Source: Apium graveolens | Lineage: Eukaryota; Streptophyta; Magnoliopsida; Apiales; Apiaceae | Direction: 5' to 3' | Length of the DNA stretch: 64,000 bases | Assembly: GCF_009905375.1 (NCBI RefSeq) | Contig: NC_133655.1 | Location: forward strand, 169,259,141 to 169,323,140 | Part shown: in pieces, positions 11,923 through 20,852 of the stretch | Layout: each line of letters starts with the position of its first letter | How positions within the stretch are numbered: position 1 is the stretch's first letter | Made by a program: the position numbers and the translations under genes | The notes under the pieces: generated by a model | Databases searched by the model: none | Told to the model about the DNA's origin: nothing | The model's input: only the letters and a program-made list of their open reading frames with translations

Positions 11923-12463
11923 CAAATAAAACAAAACCCCTTGTCATGCTTATGTCATCTTGCACATGTCATAATGCTTCCACTTGTCCACACCTTGTTG
12001 GTTTGATGACATCATCATCCCTAACCTCCTTGATTAACTCCTAATTGCTTGCCTAATGACCGCTGATCTGTTATACGGTTCGCTTAACTTTCGTTTTCAT
12101 TTATCGTTTGAGGGATCATACCCGGGATCTTATTACTTAGGTTTCTTTAACCTTTCTCAATACATTATATTCCTTTCATGATCCTCTCTTATAATCCTTG
12201 AATTTAAATCCTTTTTATTCTGTTACCTTATACTCAATTCTTTCTGTATCTGGTAGATTTTCGGGAAAAATCAAAGTGTTCGAATTTGGATTCTGATGAT
12301 CTTTACATACACTTATTTATCATATAGAGTACTAATAATATCCCAGAAGATCAATAAAAGAGCCCCTACATAGTGTGGTATGAAAAGTTTTCTTATTCAG
12401 CATAATCAGCAAAATCACTATTCATAAGGGTTTCAAAAATTTCCAAAAATTGGGGTTATTACA
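11923..12463 (-). repeat. start of a Tekay-like gypsy LTR, minus strand, cut by the gap
   Basis: On the minus strand it begins TGTAATAACCCC at 12463 and shares short blocks with the G1 LTR start at 3124, notably the AATTTTTG region and a CACACTATGTAG block. It interrupts copia integrase codons that resume at 12464, so it is an insertion in element A. TGCAA at 12464-12468 is the expected target duplication copy; the partner would lie beyond the gap. Confidence 0.7.
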
Positions 12464-12896
12464 TGCAACCTTAACTGAATTTTGCAAAGACACGGGCATT
12501 GTTAAAGAATTCTTAGCTGCTAGAATATCTCAACAAAATGGGGTAGTTGAGAGAAAGAATAGAAAACTAGTAGAGATTGCTAGAACAATGTTGCAGGATG
12601 CCAAACTGCCAACAAGTTTTTGGGAAGAAGCTATCAACAATGCATGTTATACTCAAAACAGATATTTTATTAATAAGATTCTTGGAAAATCACCCTATTC
12701 AATCTTATCTAAAAGGAAGCCTACTGTGAAGCATCTTCATGTGTTTGGAAGCAAGTGCTATGTTTTAAAAGAAAAATCTAAATATATGGGAAAATTTGAC
12801 TTTAAAGTTTTTGAAGCAATTTTTCTGGGATATTCATTAGAGAAAACTGCCTATAAAGTCTATGTGTTTGAACAAAGGAAAATTATGGAAAGCACA
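12464..12896 (+). pseudogene. pol: element A integrase fragment
   Basis: The plus-strand frame encodes the C-terminal half of a copia integrase core. It holds the catalytic Glu in [21 protein letters not shown], then the LPTSFWEEAINNACYTQN and LHVFGSKCYVLKEK blocks and the GIFVGYS-equivalent (AIFLGYSLEKTAYKVY). The upstream part with the two catalytic Asp residues is missing, because a gypsy LTR ends at 12463. The frame is broken at 12897 by the element B LTR; residues after KIMEST are translated LTR and not integrase. Confidence 0.88.
12892..12896 (+). other. target-site duplication of element B, left copy (GCACA)
   Basis: GCACA precedes the B LTR. The right copy at 52405-52409 reads ACACA, differing in one base. 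Both fit the interrupted codons of element A. Confidence 0.75.
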
Positions 12897-13913
12897 TGTT
12901 ATTCCCAAGGAACTAACAATGAGGTTTACAGAAGGGGGGTTGAATGTAAATCTCATAACTTTTTCAAGTTTTGAGCAGTTTCAAAGGCTAAGTGTTTGAT
13001 GAACAGTTGTGTGTGAATTGCTTTGAGCAGGTGCACACAGATGTATATTCAAGACATAAAATTTAAAGAACACAAAGGTTTTAAAAACTTTTATGGTGGA
13101 TTTGTTGTTCCACCAGAGATGTGTATTTCAGAAAATCTGTGATTCAGAGAATTGATCACAGCTGCGTCCTAGTACAAACTAGATGATTTTCTCTCTATAT
13201 TTTTCTAAACAGCTCTGGAAAATTCATCATCTAATTACTAGCTGCAACTTGGTTTATATATCACCAATTTTACAAGTGAAGACAAAAATAAAATAGAATT
13301 TTTAAAATAGTTCTTCACATGTTTCTTCTTCATTTCTCTATCCAATGCAATCTAGGATAATCTGTGAATCTTTGAATACTTCCTTGTTTGCACCAGAATG
13401 GAAATGCTGCATTTTCTTGATTCCTCCAAGAGGCTACCACATTCCATTTGTCTCTGTCAACCCATGTGCCTCTGTCAGCTTATGAATTGTCACTGTCAAC
13501 TGTTATTGAACTGAGCATCTGTTGAAGCTTTTCATCCGTTGATGGTTTTATCCGTTGATGCTTTATCAGTTGAAGCTTTACCCGTTAATGCACTCATCCG
13601 TTGATGGATGTTATCCTTTGAAGCTTTAGAGATATCCGTTGAAGCTTTGTTTCTCATCCGTTAAAGGCCTTTAATCTATCAGTTGATACTACTTTATTTA
13701 TACAAAATTACAAGGCATGAAATATTTACAATTAGCCCTCTTATTTGCATATCCACTAGTAGTCAACATGACTTATAATTTCCCACAACTTCTAAGAATT
13801 ATAACTTAAATACAGAAACTGAAATGTGCTACAATACTAAACTTATTTCTAAGTAAAGCTACTCCATCAACGGATGGCCAGAGTGGTCTTATCCGTTGAG
13901 GCTACACACACTA
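12897..13913 (-). repeat. 3' LTR of element B, larger piece
   Basis: This is the U5-side piece of the left LTR, interrupted at 13913 by element C; the remaining 59 bases are at 26795-26853. The total is 1076 bp, against 1075 bp for the right LTR. A TATA box (TATATAAA on the minus strand) lies at 13253-13260. Upstream of it in minus orientation, at about 13500-13905, lie about 11 copies or variants of ATCCGTTGA(A/T). Confidence 0.88.
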
Positions 13914-14528
13914 TGTTAGGTCACACACACACTGTAGAGGGGGTGAATACAGTGTATAGTACACTCAAATCGAACTTTAAGAACTTAAGTAACAGAAAAC
14001 AAACTTTATTGAAACAATAAACTCTGTTACACTATAGAACTGTTACCTCTCAGTGATGAACAAATATCACGAGAGCTGCTAGGGTTACAATGAATAATCT
14101 TCTCTAATAATGATAACACTTATAGTGTAAACCCTATGTCTGTGTTTATATACTACACAGTTACAAGATAATCGCTAATTGATATGGAATATAATTCTGC
14201 TTCCTAAAATATATCAATCAGATATCTTTTCTTCCAAGTATTCCATTCTTTACAGAATTCCTTCTTCATGCATATCTCTTCTTATGTTTATCTTGATCTT
14301 CTTTCCTTTAATCAGCTACTGTCCTTATCTGATCGTCCTTCAGCACTTAAGTTCTGATATCTATCTTCTGATGATTATCTCCTGATAACATAAGTACTGA
14401 TATCCTTAAGTCCTGACTTCCAGTATAAGTACTGATCAACAGTTAAGTACTGATTTATCCTGTTCAAGTAAGATCTGAAAGCTAAACATAAAACATATTA
14501 GCCATGACATTATCAAATATATCTAACA
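13914..14528 (-). repeat. 3' LTR of element C (615 bp)
   Basis: In element orientation it starts TGTTAGATATATTTG at 14528 and ends GTGACCTAACA at 13914. A TATA box (TATATAAA, minus) is at 14145-14152. The U3 part at 14335-14465 is packed with variants of TAAGTACTGATA, on both strands. Confidence 0.93.
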
Positions 14529-14541
14529 ATCTCCCCCAACT
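14529..14541 (-). other. polypurine tract of element C
   Basis: On the minus strand GTTGGGGGAGAT directly precedes the 3' LTR start TGTTAGA. The same GGGGAGAT ending is seen before the 3' LTRs of elements A and B. Confidence 0.85.
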
Positions 14542-14736
14542 TGTAAATTAACATAATATACAAGTTTAACAGATATTTGATGATGTCAAAAACATTAAGT
14601 ACAAATGCATGAGAATTAGACTAGATAACTACAACTTACAGTCCTTAAAGCTTTTACCAATTTCAACTTCTGATAACAACTTCAGTCTGTATAAATATCA
14701 GAATTTAAGCAGTTGTAGATCTTCGACTTGGCTTCA

Positions 14737-17700
14737 TCATTTTCTGATCTCTCTGATGTCAGGAGTTGTTCTGAGATAGTTCTTCAACAAACATTTCTCA
14801 GCATATCTGAGTTCATCAATCATTCTCCTTTTGACATCTTTAAGCTCTGCAGTATCTTCACCAGTTTGAAAGATTGCAGCTCTGAGATCATTGATCTTTG
14901 CTTTTCTCAACTCCTGATCTAGTCTTATGACATAAGCTTTGTCAGACTCTAGATTGAATTCAAGTCCCTTAATACCAAGATATGTTCTGATCTGTGCAGT
15001 ATTAGGCTTCATATCAACAATATCACCATTGTGATCTCTGTACTTTGGAACATATATGCTGTCAGACTTAACAGAATAAAGCCTTTTCTGTCTCTGAATC
15101 TGTTCTTTTAAGTAGTTTGCAGCAGTCCCTGTTATTCTGTCATCCACTTGAAGTAAGAAAAGTACATGCTCCAATTCTTCAAAATACTTCAATGGAATGG
15201 CATTTTGTCTTATATGATAAACCCTACCATCTGTCATGAAATACAACATGATGTATTCTTTCAAGTAGGTATGGTAAACCATCTGTACAGATTCCAGTTG
15301 ATTCAATCTCTCAGGAGTTGCTCCAATACCTGGTTCACTCAAGGAAGTTGGATCATTGGTAGTGTTGTGTACTCTTCTTTCATCAGCACTTCCCAATCCA
15401 GTTTTATCTCTAGCTTCCTTTCCAGTAACTACTCTTGCTTCAAAACCACTTGCAGTAGTCTTCAAAGATTGAGTCTGTTTTGCTTTAGTGAATCCTGGTA
15501 GGAGTGTCTTTGATCTATTTTCTGATATCAAGTTAACTTGAGCTATGTCAGAGGTTACTTGCTTCTTCTGAATATCAGAACTTACAATTTCTTGACTCTG
15601 AACAACTTGAGCCATGTCAGAGGTTGTTTTAAGAACTTTTCTTGAAGTCAGAGCAAGATCATCCTTTTCATCAGTAATTTCTTCTTCCTCAGGAGGTACA
15701 TAAACCTTGATAGGTTCACCAACCTTTTCTTTACCCTTGGATCTTGGATCTATCTGTGGTTGTGATCTAGCCAATGTTGCTTCAGTATGTGTCCTTTCTT
15801 TGATCACAATGCCTTTGAGTTTTGGAAGTGATTTTTTACCAGAAGCTTCAGATTTAGATGTGACTTTCTCTGATTTAAGTCTGGCTTCTTCTTCCTTTAA
15901 ACTTTCCAAGTCCATTCCTGGATTTTCTTGAAGAAATAACTGTCTTGACATTTCCTCATCAAGATCTAGAAGTTCATCAGAACTTATCCTTTTACCAGCA
16001 GCAGAACTTATTCTTTTCCCAGTATCAGAACTTGTCCTGTGACTAGCTTGTCTTGATGTAAACCTTCTACCTTGACTATGACCGCTACCCATTCCAGAGT
16101 ATCCTTGATCATCATTTCCATCATCCTTTCCTTGCAGTGTCTTGTTAGTTTTGCATTTGGACTTAATTACCTTCTCCCCCTTTTTGGCATCAGCAGGTAG
16201 TAAAAGAGAGATAAGTAATTCCACTGAGGATTGGATTTCAGTAAGTTGCGATTGCTGAGAAGCTTGATTTGTCAGAATTTCATCAATCTGAGCTTGTTGT
16301 TTCTCTTGAGTTTTCTCAATATAAGCAATCCTGTCAATGGTAGGTTGAAAGAACTTTTTCTTATCAATTTTCCAAACTTGTTCCTGTTTGATAAAGTTCT
16401 CCTGAATCTTGTGTAGCTCTGCATGAGTAGTTGAATGAAGACCTTGTAGATGTTTAGTACTCAATGCAGTGACTCTAAGCTGGGTTTTAAAATCATCAGA
16501 ATTTAACATTTCATCAGCTTTAGTCAAGTGCTCAGCAAGATGTTTTTCAGTTGGAACACATGAAACTGAGTTCCATTCCTTAGTCCACTCCTGACCTGCA
16601 GGAGTTTCACTCCAAGGTACTGGTGCTTCCCCGGTAACAAACTTCTTTACCAGTTCAGACTTAGGAAGAGTCTGTTGAGGAGTATGTCCTGAAGGACCTG
16701 CTTCATCAGCATCTACAGTTGGAGCAGCATCACCAGTATCTCCAGCATTTGCAGCATCAGAACTTAAAGAATCAGTATCTTCTGATAAGACAACAGTGTG
16801 AGTAGCAATGGAGGCTTCAGCATCCTCTAATTGCTGATCTGATACTAAGTTCTGATCAACAGCCATATCCTGATGCTCACCTAAAGTCTGATCATCAGCA
16901 TCTTGATGCAGAGAAGGTGTTGTTGATAACTCTGGAGTTTGAACAGCATCAGTAACAGGTGTTGTGGAAGGATTATTTGCTGTTGGAGCTTCTAAGAGAA
17001 ATACTTCAGACACAACCAAGTGTTGAACATCAATATCAGCACTTGTGCCTGGATCAACAAGAGACACAGATGGTGAGTTAGCCTTGTCAGATACAGCTTC
17101 CTGAGATGGAGTTGATGGAGAAGAAGTGACTGGAGCAAATTCCTTGTCTTGTGAGATCAGAGATTCCTGATCCCCTTCCTTAGCTGCTTCCTCTTCATCA
17201 TCTGAAACTGGCCTTTGTGCCCTCTGTTTCTTGTACTTCCTTGTTGATTTGGATTCCTTGGGAGTTTCAGGAACTGTCATTCGTCTAAGCCTCTTGAGAA
17301 GCCTAGAACCCCCAATTTCAGAATCCTTCTGAGAAATCTCTTTCTCAGCTTCAGTTACAACAGGTTCTCTAGCAGGAACCGGTTCCTCAGAATCAGATTC
17401 ATCTCTCAATGCAATCCTCCTTCTCTTTTGAGGTGTTTGAGGAACATTCTTTGTCCTCTTTGGCTTGGAAGATGAAGATTTCACAGTAGGTGCTGAAGAT
17501 GAAGGTTGAGCAGTCTGTGAAGTGGAGAGATAGGATTTGAGATATGTTCTGAGGGTAGGTTGAGTAGAATGAGAGGTAGGTACTGAGGTTGATGGATTTT
17601 GGGTGTTTGGAGTTGGTTGGACATCAGAGTAAACAGATCTATAAGTATCAGGATCAGCATTTACTAGGATCTGTTTTACAGACTGAGGAATCTGTAATGG

Positions 17701-18447
17701 TCTAACCACTTTTTTCTTAGTATCAGCATTTACCAGGTCATTAAAGTATCGTTTTGCAACCTTAAAAGGTGGGGTTTGGGTGCTGACTAAATGAGGTTCA
17801 TCAGTACAATAAGTGTAAATAAGTTGACAGAATCTAGCAAAATAAACAACATCTCGATCCTCTGTCATCCTATCCCCAATAAAACCAATTAAAGCAGTTG
17901 CAAAATCAAAATGAGTTTGATTGATAATTGCATACCCGATGTGCTGACTCATAATTGGAATAGCATCAAAATTCGAACATTTGTTCCCAAAAGCTTTGGT
18001 GATGCAATCAAAGAAGAAACTCCATTCTCTTCTGATATTAGCCCGTTTCAACTGTCCAAGTTTCGTCAGACTCTTTTCATATCCCAATTCAGCCATTAAC
18101 TCCCGAAGGGCTGAGTCCTCTGGAATTGAGAAAGTACAATCTTCTGGAAGATGTAAAGCCCTGCGTACTGTACCAGGAGTGACTACAAAGGATGAATCAC
18201 CCACTTGGAAGATAATACTGGGAGTTCCACGTTGACCACCATCATCAAAAAGTCCAGTCCTCCAAAACCTCAGAACTTGTTGGCTTGAAAAGAATTCAGG
18301 CTGTGTTAATGCATACCCAACCTCACTATGTGCAAGAAGATCTTGCACAAAGTGCAATTCAGATGGAGCTTCAGTGTGATCAAGAACTGCAGCATAGTTG
18401 TTGGGGACAAACTTAGCTCCATCAATGATTAAATCCTTTGGTGCCAT
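14737..18447 (-). CDS. large extra ORF of element C (Sirevirus env-like position)
   Basis: An uninterrupted 1236-residue protein starts at the true ATG at 18447 (MAPKDLIIDG). It occupies the place of the so-called env-like gene of Sireviruses, between pol and the 3' LTR. Residues 1-270 form a folded-looking domain with a conserved REWSFFFD block at 140-147, also present at the same place in the extra ORFs of A and B. Residues 270-620 are Ser/Thr/Pro-rich with basic clusters (KPKRTK at 328, KRRR at 341, RLLKRLRR at 382, KYKKQR at 404). A Gln-rich probable coiled coil follows, then LLISLLLPADAKKGEK, and a charged conserved-looking C-terminus. I see no signal peptide or clear membrane span, so a nuclear or nucleic-acid-linked role is more likely than an envelope. 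Function is unknown. Confidence 0.87.
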   Translation of the reverse strand: MAPKDLIIDGAKFVPNNYAAVLDHTEAPSELHFVQDLLAHSEVGYALTQPEFFSSQQVLRFWRTGLFDDGGQRGTPSIIFQVGDSSFVVTPGTVRRALHLPEDCTFSIPEDSALRELMAELGYEKSLTKLGQLKRANIRREWSFFFDCITKAFGNKCSNFDAIPIMSQHIGYAIINQTHFDFATALIGFIGDRMTEDRDVVYFARFCQLIYTYCTDEPHLVSTQTPPFKVAKRYFNDLVNADTKKKVVRPLQIPQSVKQILVNADPDTYRSVYSDVQPTPNTQNPSTSVPTSHSTQPTLRTYLKSYLSTSQTAQPSSSAPTVKSSSSKPKRTKNVPQTPQKRRRIALRDESDSEEPVPAREPVVTEAEKEISQKDSEIGGSRLLKRLRRMTVPETPKESKSTRKYKKQRAQRPVSDDEEEAAKEGDQESLISQDKEFAPVTSSPSTPSQEAVSDKANSPSVSLVDPGTSADIDVQHLVVSEVFLLEAPTANNPSTTPVTDAVQTPELSTTPSLHQDADDQTLGEHQDMAVDQNLVSDQQLEDAEASIATHTVVLSEDTDSLSSDAANAGDTGDAAPTVDADEAGPSGHTPQQTLPKSELVKKFVTGEAPVPWSETPAGQEWTKEWNSVSCVPTEKHLAEHLTKADEMLNSDDFKTQLRVTALSTKHLQGLHSTTHAELHKIQENFIKQEQVWKIDKKKFFQPTIDRIAYIEKTQEKQQAQIDEILTNQASQQSQLTEIQSSVELLISLLLPADAKKGEKVIKSKCKTNKTLQGKDDGNDDQGYSGMGSGHSQGRRFTSRQASHRTSSDTGKRISSAAGKRISSDELLDLDEEMSRQLFLQENPGMDLESLKEEEARLKSEKVTSKSEASGKKSLPKLKGIVIKERTHTEATLARSQPQIDPRSKGKEKVGEPIKVYVPPEEEEITDEKDDLALTSRKVLKTTSDMAQVVQSQEIVSSDIQKKQVTSDIAQVNLISENRSKTLLPGFTKAKQTQSLKTTASGFEARVVTGKEARDKTGLGSADERRVHNTTNDPTSLSEPGIGATPERLNQLESVQMVYHTYLKEYIMLYFMTDGRVYHIRQNAIPLKYFEELEHVLFLLQVDDRITGTAANYLKEQIQRQKRLYSVKSDSIYVPKYRDHNGDIVDMKPNTAQIRTYLGIKGLEFNLESDKAYVIRLDQELRKAKINDLRAAIFQTGEDTAELKDVKRRMIDELRYAEKCLLKNYLRTTPDIREIRK

Positions 18448-18610
18448 GTGAAAAAAAATTGAGATTCAAGTATGCCTGTTAGGTGTTTGATATAATGTCT
18501 GTATGAAAAACCAACGTGAGAAATAAAGAGAAAGAGAGTAAAAGTAAGGAGAGAGATAAAATATGAAGAAAATAAAAGATTAAAGAAATCTTCTCTCTGT
18601 TGTACTTATA
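18448..18610 (-). promoter_or_regulatory. internal promoter-like region of the element C extra ORF
   Basis: On the minus strand a TATA box (TATAAGTA, 18603-18610) lies 156 bases before the ATG at 18447. The leader is rich in C and T and contains CTTTTACTCTCTTTCTC (complement of 18528-18544), 17 bases also found exactly in the leader of the element B extra ORF. This is a sequence-based prediction; no transcription start is known. Confidence 0.6.
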
Positions 18611-19148
18611 CTCTGAACAAAAATGTTACCGTTGGACACCTGTCAGACATGCAGTAATAACGGACAGTTACTGGGCTCGAGAAAACAGGAATCATTACTT
18701 ACCCATTTGCCTAGTTTCAAGGAAAAACCGTTCCATTTATCAAGAGAAACAGTTTTAATTCAAAATTTAAACCGTTATCACTGATTGAATTATTTTTCAC
18801 TGCATCATTAATATTCTGAAAATACATCACATGAAAATGACCAAGATAAATTAGATAAGTAAGTGCTGAAAACTGAATCAGAACTTAATATAAAACAAAA
18901 TTTATATGGTCATCAGAATATCAATCAGGATTTATCAACACAAGATAAAATAACTCAGAGACAAAATCTTGAAGTAAAAACAACTTTCATTAATATATCA
19001 AGACAATACATTTATGAAATGGAAATTACATCAATACTTATACAAGATTTTCCCTAAGCTTCTAAACCGAACATCAACAGCCTTAGTCCTAGCTAAGAAG
19101 CCTGACAAAGCTGATGATGAAGAAAAACAGGAAGAAGACAAGATTAAA

Positions 19149-19421
19149 TCATTTCTTCTTCTTCCTACTCTCGACAAACAGAATGGCGAGTCTGATGATT
19201 CGCTCTTGCTGGCGGAGAGCTTCCAGCCTTTCCTCCTCCAATCGCTCCAGATGGCGATGGTAGTCCATATAGAAGAACAGGAGGTGTGTCAGTACCTCCT
19301 GTGGGACAGAGTCCCATATCTCCTCAGGAATGGCTGTGACATGCCATTCCTGCTGCCAATCGGCACAGCTTAGCTCCATATTGAAGTTTTGGTAGTTCAA
19401 AAACATGTTGTATCTGACCAT
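19149..19421 (-). CDS. small accessory ORF of element C (90 residues), unknown function
   Basis: I do not recognise this protein. The frame stays open further upstream, to 19640, but the ATG at 19421 (MVRYNMFLNYQ) is the likely start because a TATA box lies 76 bases upstream and the frame before it crosses that promoter. The 90-residue product has a Trp-containing middle (DWQQEWHVTAIPEEIWD), a charged, probably helical, coiled-coil-like segment (RHLERLEEERLEALRQQERI) and a basic C-terminal tail (SRKKKK). It lies in the pol to extra-ORF spacer, which is 2.4 kb here but only 0.56 kb in B and 0.88 kb in A, so it looks like an addition specific to C. It could be an acquired gene or a chance frame. 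Confidence 0.55.
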   Translation of the reverse strand: MVRYNMFLNYQNFNMELSCADWQQEWHVTAIPEEIWDSVPQEVLTHLLFFYMDYHRHLERLEEERLEALRQQERIIRLAILFVESRKKKK

Positions 19422-19504
19422 TGTGTTTTTGAAAGAAGAAGTATGAAGATAAGTGTGTGAGAAGAATTTGATGGAAAGACTGATGTGAAGTGGCTGCTTA
19501 TATA
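19422..19504 (-). promoter_or_regulatory. TATA box and pyrimidine-rich leader of the small ORF
   Basis: On the minus strand TATATAAG (19497-19504) is followed by a C/T-rich leader (about 50 bases if transcription starts about 28 bases after TATA) and then ATG at 19421. The layout is like that before the larger extra ORF. Confidence 0.55.
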
Positions 19505-20852
19505 GGCAAGAGAATGCCAGGAGACGCAAAGAAATTGAATGCTGACAGGTAGAATTAATTCTACCTCGTCTCCCTAGACTTTGAAAAAGAATAACATTCA
19601 TTGGAAAGAGGAAACATGGTTTAAAGCGCACAAGAAACAAGTAACATTGGACTGTTCAGGTACAAATACCATTAACCCTAACCATAGTGACTATTAATCT
19701 TCCACTTCAACATATTCAATTATTAACTGAGACTGTTATCAAATTTTATTCACAGATAAGTCAAGTAAAACATTAGACTGTAATATCAGAACTTAGACTT
19801 ATATCAGAACTTAACAGTCATCAGAACATAATTTCTTAACTCGAAAAAGGAATGCCCATCTTAGTAAATCCTCATACAAGTTCTGAGTTATAGACTTCAG
19901 AACTTAATCATTAGAACGTGTAACTAGAACTTGTCCTCAGAATTTGTGCAAAGTGACACAGTGACTGTTTATCTAAAATAACATAGACCACCACAGTAAT
20001 TTTCATCATTCATATGGAGTGATTAGTGTGTGCATTAAGCTAAATAACAGACAAAGAGTAAAGTCTGAGTCACTTCAGTACATCTTAGAAATAAGGCATA
20101 ACTAAAATTTTGCTAAAGAGCTGTCATTGTCCTGAAACCTACTGATGAATGAGTTCATGCTTGAGTCCACCTCAACTGTTTTGTGCTAATTTTATGCATC
20201 TTTTGAAATTCTATTTTACAGTGGCTTCTCAGTGTAAGTGAGTCACGACTGTTTATCAGAATTTATGCTATTATCAGAGTATTTCTCCAGTAATCATAGA
20301 GTGTGAAAAGTCACCAAGAAAATATTTTGCTTTTCTAATGCATATTTACTTAATACCAGCAATGCACTTGGGTCGTCCCTTCCACATTTTTACTCTAGAT
20401 CTCAAAGGAGTACCTGATTTTATTCTTTGATCTTTTTGCTTTTTCTTTTGATAAGTGAGGTTTATCAGCACTTAGTACATTCAGCAGTTTTACTAGTATC
20501 AGAACTTAACAGATGAGTAGCATTATTCTAATTTGTGACTTAGTAATAAGATATACAAAGTAAACTTAACTAAGCTCAATTATCAGAATTTGCTAGTGTC
20601 ATAAGATTTCCACTGAAATAATTACTTCTTACATGGAATCATTTGTTTATTGAAGACTACTAGGTCAGTATCTAGCACAGTTATCCTCATAGGATTGAAT
20701 AGGTACTTGAACAGACATATCACTTATCAGAGTTTAGAAACATATATCAGACAACAGTCAGTACTTAAAGACATTTATCAATTAAGCACAGAATACACAA
20801 TGAGATTAATTCTGTAAATACTGAGCATAAAGTCTGATAACACAGAACAAGA
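19505..20852 (-). other. motif-rich spacer of element C between pol and the small ORF
   Basis: No gene is visible in this 1.35 kb. It contains many variants of ATCAGAACTTA and CAGTACTTA, concentrated at 19785-19955 and 20255-20800. The same motif fills the U3 part of the C LTR. It lies just upstream, in element orientation, of the internal TATA box. Confidence 0.7.

Noticed and set aside
11800..12006. A 68-residue frame across the N gap
   Set aside because: Half of it is unknown residues; it is an artefact of the gap.
13500..13905. Satellite or tandem array in the element B LTR
   Set aside because: Motif copies are spaced irregularly and occur on both strands; this is a dispersed motif cluster, not a tandem repeat.
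14179..14385. A 68-residue frame, found identically at 26440-26646
   Set aside because: Both copies lie inside the two LTRs of element C; identity reflects recent LTR duplication, and the frame has no protein-like features.
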